In this document: in pieces, positions 1 through 5,315 of the stretch
How the letters are laid out: every line of letters begins with the position of its first letter
Position numbering within the stretch: position 1 is the stretch's first letter
Assembly: GCA_959606905.1 (NCBI GenBank)
Contig: CAUHML010000206.1
Span: forward strand, 1-5,315
From: an uncultured Bacteroides sp.
Lineage (GTDB): Bacteria > Bacteroidota > Bacteroidia > Bacteroidales > Bacteroidaceae
Reading direction: 5' to 3'
DNA: 5,315 nucleotides
The notes under the pieces: generated by a model
Told to the model about the DNA's origin: nothing
The model's database searches: none
Seen by the model: only the letters and a program-made list of their open reading frames with translations
Made by a program: the position numbers and the translations under genes

Positions 1-3000
1 GTCAGGAGCCTGTAATTGGGGCCAGTGTTTTAATTGAAGGAACCTCAAACGGTACAATAACCGATTTGGATGGTAACTTTATGCTTTCTAATGTTCCTTC
101 CAAAGGAAATTTAGTTGTGTCTTACATTGGTTATGCTACGCAAACTCTTCCTATTAATGGGAGGACTAGTTTCAGTGTTGTATTGGCTGAAGATACCGAA
201 ACGTTGGATGAAGTTGTTGTAATAGGTTATGGCGTACAGAAAAAAGTGAATCTTACCGGATCTGTGTCTTCAGTGAAAGGAGATGCATTGGAACGTCGTC
301 CGGTAGCTGATGCCACACAGAGTTTGCAAGGGATGGTTCCGGGGCTGTTGGTGAGCAACTCAAATACGGGCCGTCCGGGAGCTAGTGGTACGTTGACTTT
401 GCGTGGACAAGGCAATCTGGATAATAATGCGAATCCTTATATTTTGGTTGATGGAGTGGAAATGAGTCTCTCGGACGTGAACCCGAATGATATTGAAAGT
501 ATTTCTGTATTGAAAGATGCTGCTGCTTGTGCCATTTATGGTGCACGTGCGGCGTATGGTGTCATTTTGGTCACTACCAAGAAAGGCGAGGAAGGTAAAA
601 TGCGTGTAAATTACCAGGGAAACGTAGGTTGGAGTACGCCGACTGTATTGCCTGATATGGTTGATTCCTATGAATTTGCTCAGTATTGGAATGCCGGATG
701 TATCAATGCAGGTTCTCCTCGTTTGTATAGTGAGGAAAAAATGGGTTTATTACAGCAATATATTAAAGATCCCAGTAGTGTGGATCCTTGGTTTGAACTT
801 CCTAAAAATTCTAATATGAACCCGGCATTCGAAAATTCAGAATTAGGAGTAGGAAATACTAATTATTTCGATTTGCATTATAAGGATTGGGCATTCAAGC
901 AAAATCATAATCTCAGCTTGAGTGGGGGTGGCAAAAAAGCACAATATTATATTTCTGGTGGTTATTATTCGGAAGATGGTATTCTCCGTTATGCCGATAT
1001 GGATTTCAGCCGTTATAATTTTGCCGCTAATATTTCTTCTCAGATTACCGATTGGATGAAGGTAAAAGTAAATACGAAGTTTATGCATTCCGATGAGGAT
1101 ACTCCTTTTGGTGACGGAGGGCTTAGTGAAGGCTTTTATCATTCATTGGCACGTTTCCGTCCTACAGTTGCTCCTATTGATCCGAATGGGCATTTTACAG
1201 AACTGACTATGATTCCTTATTTGCAGAGTGGTACGTATACAAATACTCAACGTGACCGTTTTAGTTTAACGGCAGGTTTAGATATCCAGCCTGTGAAAAA
1301 CTGGTTTATCTTTTTTGATTATACATATAAATTGATGGATTTGGAATATGAGGCATTGAACGTGAGCCCGTTAATTTATGGGGCTGACGGGGTGAGTACT
1401 TCGAAAGGTGTGCGTGATGAGTTGGGTGTATCACCCGATGGCAAGTTTACCCGTTATTATGCGCATACTCGCTACCAATCTATAAATTTATATTCGAATT
1501 ATCTCTTTACTTTGGGAGACAAGCATAATTTTACCGTAATGGCAGGTTATCAGGAAGAAAATAATGACTATAGTTATATGAAGAACTCGATTACCGGACT
1601 TTATTCAACTTCAAATCCTAATGTAGGTATGGGAACCGGTGATAAGACGGTAGTCGATACTCGTAATGGTTGGGCAACCCGTGGCTTTTTCGGACGTGTG
1701 AATTATGATTATGACGGACGTTATCTTCTTGAATTGAATGGACGATATGATGGTTCGTCACGTTTTGCCAAAGGTAATCGTTGGGGCTTCTTTCCATCTG
1801 CATCTTTAGGATGGAATATTACCCGGGAACAGTTTATGATGCCGATAGCCGATGTAGTTTCCAACTTGAAACTCCGTGCTTCTTACGGATTACTGGGCAA
1901 TCAGGCGGGTGCGGCCCTTTATACTTTTGCCGCTACTATGGATTTGAATGATAAATTGGGAAATTATATATTCTCGGATGGACGCCACATCTTTACTAAG
2001 GCCCCTGCCGTAGTCAACCCGAATACGACTTGGGAAAAGGTAGAGAGTAAGAATATAGGTTTGGATTTCGGTTTCTTTGGTAATTCGTTGACCGGTTCTT
2101 TTGATGTTTTTCAACGTGATACGAAGGATATGTTAGGACCTACGGTGGATTTCCCGGATTTCTTTGGTGCAGACGCTCCTAAAACCAATAATGCCCGTAT
2201 GCGTAACCGTGGTTGGGAATTGGTGCTGAATTATCGTGGAAAAATTGGAAAGGATATTGACTATAGCATAGGTGGTTCTCTTTCGGATGCTACTGCTGAA
2301 GTAACTGAATATGAAGGAACTAGAACAAATCCTAAAGATAATTGGTATAAAGGAAAGAAAGCTGGTGAAATTTGGGGATATCGGGCGGACGGACTGATCC
2401 AGACTCAGGCAGAGGCTGATGAGTATAATAATACCTATGATTTATCTTTTATTAGCGGAAAACCTTGGACACCGGGGGATGTGAAATATCGTGATCTGAA
2501 TGGAGATAAGAAAATCAATAATGGGCTTAATACGTTGGATGATATGGGCGATATGACGGTGATTGGTAATACCACTCCCCGTTATCAATATACCATTAAC
2601 GGTTCAATTAGCTGGAAAGGTGTAACCGTAAGTGCCATGTTCCAAGGAGTGGCTAAACGAGATTGGGATCCTGGTACCGGAGCTTATTTTTGGGGAAGCG
2701 GACCTTATGCGCAAGTGACGGTGTTTAAAGAGCATTTGGATTATTGGAGTGAAACAAATACAGGGGCTTATTATCCGAAACCTTATATTCATACGGCAGG
2801 AGGGGTGGTTCCTTTCCGTAATAAGACAATGACGCTTAGTGACCGTTATCTCCAGAGTGGTGCTTATTGCCGTCTGAAAAATCTGACAGTGAGTTATGAT
2901 ATCCCTGCCGTATGGACAAAAAAGGTAGGGTTACAGAAGGTGCAGGTGTTTTTCTCTGGTGAGAATTTGTTGACTTTTACCACTTTGAAAGGAATGTTTG

Positions 3001-3101
3001 ATCCGGAAGCTATCTTTACCAAGAATGATTACACGGCTGAAGGTGGAAAGAACTATCCTATGAACAAGGTGATATCTTTTGGTCTAGTTGTTAACTTATA
3101 A
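1..3101 (+). CDS. SusC/RagA-family TonB-dependent outer-membrane transporter, 5' partial
   Basis: This is the outer-membrane barrel that imports oligosaccharides with TonB-ExbBD energy, paired with the SusD lipoprotein encoded next. The reading frame is open from base 3 and shows 1032 residues. Visible residues 1-62 are the end of a carboxypeptidase-regulatory-like domain (EPVIGASVLIEGT, then TDLDGNF and SYIGYATQ). A TonB box, LDEVVVIGYG, lies at residues 68-77. The plug domain covers about 80-195, with DIESISVLKDAAA and IYGARAAYGVILVTTKKG. The rest is the barrel, including the family-typical GDVKYRDLNGDKKINNG at 825-841, and it ends in FGLVVNL. The TTG at 66 lies inside the domain and is not the start. 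The true start is left of the window, with at least the signal peptide and first domain strand missing. No frameshift or internal stop is seen. Family assignment is secure; the substrate cannot be read from this protein alone. Confidence 0.97.
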   Translation, partial: QEPVIGASVLIEGTSNGTITDLDGNFMLSNVPSKGNLVVSYIGYATQTLPINGRTSFSVVLAEDTETLDEVVVIGYGVQKKVNLTGSVSSVKGDALERRPVADATQSLQGMVPGLLVSNSNTGRPGASGTLTLRGQGNLDNNANPYILVDGVEMSLSDVNPNDIESISVLKDAAACAIYGARAAYGVILVTTKKGEEGKMRVNYQGNVGWSTPTVLPDMVDSYEFAQYWNAGCINAGSPRLYSEEKMGLLQQYIKDPSSVDPWFELPKNSNMNPAFENSELGVGNTNYFDLHYKDWAFKQNHNLSLSGGGKKAQYYISGGYYSEDGILRYADMDFSRYNFAANISSQITDWMKVKVNTKFMHSDEDTPFGDGGLSEGFYHSLARFRPTVAPIDPNGHFTELTMIPYLQSGTYTNTQRDRFSLTAGLDIQPVKNWFIFFDYTYKLMDLEYEALNVSPLIYGADGVSTSKGVRDELGVSPDGKFTRYYAHTRYQSINLYSNYLFTLGDKHNFTVMAGYQEENNDYSYMKNSITGLYSTSNPNVGMGTGDKTVVDTRNGWATRGFFGRVNYDYDGRYLLELNGRYDGSSRFAKGNRWGFFPSASLGWNITREQFMMPIADVVSNLKLRASYGLLGNQAGAALYTFAATMDLNDKLGNYIFSDGRHIFTKAPAVVNPNTTWEKVESKNIGLDFGFFGNSLTGSFDVFQRDTKDMLGPTVDFPDFFGADAPKTNNARMRNRGWELVLNYRGKIGKDIDYSIGGSLSDATAEVTEYEGTRTNPKDNWYKGKKAGEIWGYRADGLIQTQAEADEYNNTYDLSFISGKPWTPGDVKYRDLNGDKKINNGLNTLDDMGDMTVIGNTTPRYQYTINGSISWKGVTVSAMFQGVAKRDWDPGTGAYFWGSGPYAQVTVFKEHLDYWSETNTGAYYPKPYIHTAGGVVPFRNKTMTLSDRYLQSGAYCRLKNLTVSYDIPAVWTKKVGLQKVQVFFSGENLLTFTTLKGMFDPEAIFTKNDYTAEGGKNYPMNKVISFGLVVNL

Positions 3102-3105
3102 TTTG
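3102..3105 (+). other. susC-susD junction, 4-bp spacer
   Basis: Only TTTG separates the susC stop codon (TAA, 3099-3101) from the first plausible susD ATG at 3106. There is no room for a terminator or promoter and no Shine-Dalgarno-like purine run, so cotranscription and probably coupled translation are expected. A second in-frame ATG at 3115 would lengthen the gap to 13 bp. Confidence 0.75.
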
Positions 3106-4968
3106 ATGAATATTATGAAGAAAAGAAATATATTTTTTGGTCTGGTTTTGATGTTAGGTCTTACCGGTTGCTATGATTTGGATAAGATGCCTGAAGGGGT
3201 ACTGTCTACGACGATTCCTTTTGCAAGTACGGGGGAAATGAGAAATTATCTGGATCAATTCTATCAGACAGGTAATTATAAATATGACTATGTCAGTTTT
3301 GGTGATGGAATGCGTGCGCAAGGTTTTGATGCCGGTGGTGGACAATATATTGCCGGGGCAGATACACATAGTGATAATATGGCTTCCAGTTCGGTCAGTA
3401 CCCGTTTGGCAGGTGAAACGACATTGGGTAGTGCGGTCAAACTGCAAAATTATACAGCTATCCGTAATTTAAATTTTATGCTGTGTAATTTAGATAATTG
3501 TGTGGAAAAAGGATCTGCTGATTATAATCAGTATGTGGGTGAGGCTTATTATTTCCGCGCATGGTATTATTATCAGATGTTTATCAGCTATGGGTGCCTG
3601 ACGTGGGTGAACACTCCGCTTGATCCTAATATGGAAGAAATGAAATTACCTCGTGCTAACCGCACGATTATTGCCGACAGTATTTTGGCTGATCTGGATA
3701 AAGCGGTGATGTATCTCAATACTCAGAACAATAGTGCTACCATGCGGATTCATAAAGATGTGGCGCGTGCTTTGAAAAGTGAAGTGGCTTTGTTTGAAGG
3801 AACTTGGGAAAAATATCATAAAGCGAAAAATGATAAGTTTTTTGATTCTACGGTGACCGATGAAAAAATTCGCGATTATTTTAATCAGGCTGTTGCAGCT
3901 GCAAAAGAAGTGATGGATCGTGGCGTATGGGCCATTTATAATACTGGTAACAAATTGGATGACTATCGTCAGATGTTCCAGACTACAGATTTATCGGGTA
4001 ATCCGGAAGTTCTTTGGTATAAACAGTATGATGGAGATCAGATTGGTAATAATGTAAACCGTTACTTGAATCAAGGAGGAGGGAGTGTAGGTGTGACGGC
4101 TTCATTGGTGGATGATTATCTGACAATTGATGGTAAACCGTTTGTTGGTGATGAGCGGATTGAAGCGAAAAAGGTGTTCGGGAATGAATTGCGGCCGACT
4201 TTGCGTGATCCGCGTTTGTCACAGACTGTTTGTATGCCGGGGCAGCAATTACGTCCGGATGACAAAGCTCCTTATTATGTTGTACCGCCATTGATTGGTA
4301 CTTCATCCTATAATCAGAATATGACTGGTTATTCTTTATTAAAACATGTGCAAATTGATTATACGGGCAGTCTGGATGCCGAGTTCAAGGGAGCCACACC
4401 GGCTATTCAGTTCCGTTATGCAGATATCTTGCTGAATTATGCGGAAGCTCTGGCTGAACTGGATGGTGTGGGGAATGCGCAGAAAATTATTGATGCCTTG
4501 CAACCTTTACGTGACCGTGTAGGCATGCCTCCGGTGGATTTTGACAGGGAATATAATCAGGAAGCTGATTATGGTTTCCGTAATCTTGATAAGTATATTC
4601 AGGCTGTACGTCGTGAACGCCGGGTTGAAAAAGCCTGTGAAGGACGCCGTCAGGAAGATATCATGCGCTGGGCTGCTGCGGACGAATTAATAGTGGGCAA
4701 ATGGCCGAAAGGTGCGCTCTTTGTGGGAAGTAACCTTGAGAACCATCCTGTATATGGTGATAAGTTAATTTATGATCAAGCTTCGGGAAATAATCTTTTC
4801 CTGACAGGCAAGCCCGGGGATCCGTTGCGCTATATTATACCTACGAATCCTGCAGGGTATGAATCGGGTTGGAAGTTTGATGTCAACCGTGACTATCTGT
4901 TACCCATTCAGACACGTATGTTAGGAGATTTGACCGGTGGTATGTGGGAGCAAAATCCCGGATGGTAG
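3106..4968 (+). CDS. SusD/RagB-family surface glycan-binding lipoprotein
   Basis: This is the predicted surface lipoprotein that captures glycan and acts as the lid of the preceding SusC barrel. From ATG 3106 it has 620 residues. Residues 1-22 form a lipoprotein signal peptide: MNIMKKRN, a hydrophobic core, and the lipobox LTGC with Cys22 as the lipidated residue. Asp24 and Asp26 follow, in keeping with the acidic surface-export signals known in Bacteroides lipoproteins. The SusD fold is supported by EAYYFRAWYYYQMFISYG at 146-163, KSEVALFEGTWEKYH at 224-238, RDPRLSQT at 367-374, RYADILLNYAEAL at 437-449, RRERRVEKACEGRRQEDIMRW at 502-522 (mostly conserved basic and acidic positions), and the terminal LLPIQ and EQNPGW. 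At 620 residues it is longer than B. thetaiotaomicron SusD (about 550) but within the family range. ATG 3115 is an alternative start that keeps the whole signal peptide core; extension upstream to TTG 3088 would run into susC and is rejected. The glycan ligand is not readable from these motifs. Confidence 0.96.
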   Translation: MNIMKKRNIFFGLVLMLGLTGCYDLDKMPEGVLSTTIPFASTGEMRNYLDQFYQTGNYKYDYVSFGDGMRAQGFDAGGGQYIAGADTHSDNMASSSVSTRLAGETTLGSAVKLQNYTAIRNLNFMLCNLDNCVEKGSADYNQYVGEAYYFRAWYYYQMFISYGCLTWVNTPLDPNMEEMKLPRANRTIIADSILADLDKAVMYLNTQNNSATMRIHKDVARALKSEVALFEGTWEKYHKAKNDKFFDSTVTDEKIRDYFNQAVAAAKEVMDRGVWAIYNTGNKLDDYRQMFQTTDLSGNPEVLWYKQYDGDQIGNNVNRYLNQGGGSVGVTASLVDDYLTIDGKPFVGDERIEAKKVFGNELRPTLRDPRLSQTVCMPGQQLRPDDKAPYYVVPPLIGTSSYNQNMTGYSLLKHVQIDYTGSLDAEFKGATPAIQFRYADILLNYAEALAELDGVGNAQKIIDALQPLRDRVGMPPVDFDREYNQEADYGFRNLDKYIQAVRRERRVEKACEGRRQEDIMRWAAADELIVGKWPKGALFVGSNLENHPVYGDKLIYDQASGNNLFLTGKPGDPLRYIIPTNPAGYESGWKFDVNRDYLLPIQTRMLGDLTGGMWEQNPGW

Positions 4969-4990
4969 GAATTATGTTAATAAAAAAGAT
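4969..4990 (+). other. susD-sulfatase intergenic spacer with A-rich leader
   Basis: This 22-bp spacer holds no hairpin or T-run terminator and no Bacteroides-type -7 box (TAnnTTTG), so the sulfatase is probably cotranscribed with susD. The bases just ahead of ATG 4991 are A-rich (AATAAAAAAGAT), which is usual for initiation in Bacteroides, where strong Shine-Dalgarno sites are uncommon. An ATG at 4974 in another frame opens a six-codon reading frame whose TGA (4992-4994) overlaps the sulfatase ATG. Confidence 0.65.
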
Positions 4991-5315
4991 ATGAATAGAG
5001 TAACACCTGTGTTATTATATTCTTTGACGGGGGCAGCGGTGTTGTCATCGCTGTCTTCCTGCAAAGAAAAGAAATCTGAAGAGGTAAAAAAGCCGATGAA
5101 TGTGGTCTATATCATGTGTGACGACCATTCTTATCAGACGATCAGTGCCTATGACCAACGTTATATGCAGACACCCAATATTGACCGGATAGCCAATGAG
5201 GGTGTCCGTTTCACAAACAGCTTTGTAGCAAACTCTCTGAGTGGTCCCAGCCGTGCCTGCATGCTGACCGGTAAACATAGTCATGCCAATGGATTTACGG
5301 ATAATACCACCACAT
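4991..5315 (+). CDS. Type I (S1 family) sulfatase, serine-type, predicted lipoprotein, 3' partial
   Basis: This enzyme hydrolyses a sulfate ester, probably from a carbohydrate given the SusC/SusD neighbours. Only residues 1-108 are present; S1 sulfatases usually run to about 450-600. Residues 1-24 are a signal peptide ending in the lipobox LSSC with Cys24 as the lipidation site, followed by a charged stretch (KEKKSEEVKK). The catalytic fold begins with NVVYIMCDDH at 37-46, where the paired Asp44-Asp45 are the expected calcium ligands, followed by TPNIDRIANEGVRFTNSF at 61-78. The signature SGPSRACMLTG lies at 84-94 and matches S/C-x-P-S-R-x-x-x-L/M-T-G. Ser84 (5240-5242) is the residue expected to be converted to formylglycine by a radical-SAM maturase, which is not in this window. 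GKHSHANGF at 94-102 resembles, from memory, glucosamine-6-sulfatase-like members, but subfamily and regioselectivity are unproven. ATG 4991 is the only in-frame ATG between the susD stop and the signal peptide core. Confidence 0.95.
   Translation, partial: MNRVTPVLLYSLTGAAVLSSLSSCKEKKSEEVKKPMNVVYIMCDDHSYQTISAYDQRYMQTPNIDRIANEGVRFTNSFVANSLSGPSRACMLTGKHSHANGFTDNTTT

Noticed and set aside
66..68. TTG at 66 as the susC start
   Set aside because: The frame stays open to the left edge, and the upstream residues (EPVIGASVLIEGTSNGT) are conserved family sequence. This TTG is an internal Leu codon in TDLDGNF.
3088..3105. susD starting at TTG 3088
   Set aside because: It would overlap the end of susC and add MLTYNL ahead of an ATG that already begins a normal lipoprotein signal peptide.
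3098..3105. ATAATTTG just ahead of susD as a Bacteroides -7 promoter element
   Set aside because: The consensus TAnnTTTG needs TA where this has AT, and it abuts the start codon, leaving no leader.
3284..3472. 62-codon same-strand frame inside susD
   Set aside because: It is out of frame with a conserved coding region and shows no recognisable protein features, so it is a shadow of susD.
3893..3904. Perfect 12-bp palindrome TTGCAGCTGCAA inside susD
   Set aside because: It encodes part of an alanine-rich helix (AVAAAK), is not repeated elsewhere that I can see, and sits mid-gene. Chance plus Ala codons explains it.
3983..4306. 107-codon reverse-strand open frame within susD
   Set aside because: It lies wholly inside a well-supported gene, its translation shows no recognisable domain, and it has no supporting start context. 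The other reverse-strand frames within susC, susD and the sulfatase are rejected for the same reason.

Overview
The window looks like Bacteroides or a close relative in the Bacteroidota. The evidence is a SusC-type TonB-dependent transporter followed directly by a SusD-type lipoprotein, AT-leaning coding DNA, A-rich sequence rather than a strong Shine-Dalgarno ahead of the starts, and a sulfatase as the next gene. This is the core of a polysaccharide utilization locus (PUL), read entirely on the + strand.

Layout: (1) 1-3101 is a susC-like gene that enters from the left edge already inside its N-terminal carboxypeptidase-regulatory-like domain, so the start, signal peptide and any upstream domain are missing. 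(2) 3106-4968 is a complete susD-like gene, 4 bp after the susC stop, encoding a predicted 620-residue lipoprotein. (3) 4991-5315 is the first 108 codons of a type I sulfatase, 22 bp after susD. It has a lipoprotein signal peptide and a serine-type formylglycine motif, and runs off the right edge. No intergenic gap exceeds 22 bp, and I see no promoter, terminator, RNA gene, mobile element or CRISPR. The three genes are very probably one transcript whose promoter and regulator lie to the left of the window.

How they work together: the SusD lipoprotein binds an oligosaccharide at the cell surface and forms the lid of the SusC barrel, and SusC imports the ligand using TonB energy. The sulfatase would remove O-sulfate from the same glycan, either at the surface or in the periplasm. 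A sulfated glycan such as mucin O-glycan, a glycosaminoglycan or an algal sulfated polysaccharide is therefore the likely substrate, but this window does not say which. The sulfatase needs an anaerobic sulfatase-maturating enzyme encoded elsewhere.

I did not find a new type of system here. The points worth a second look concern the substrate, sulfatase localisation, start sites, and the unseen susC N-terminus that would show the mode of regulation.
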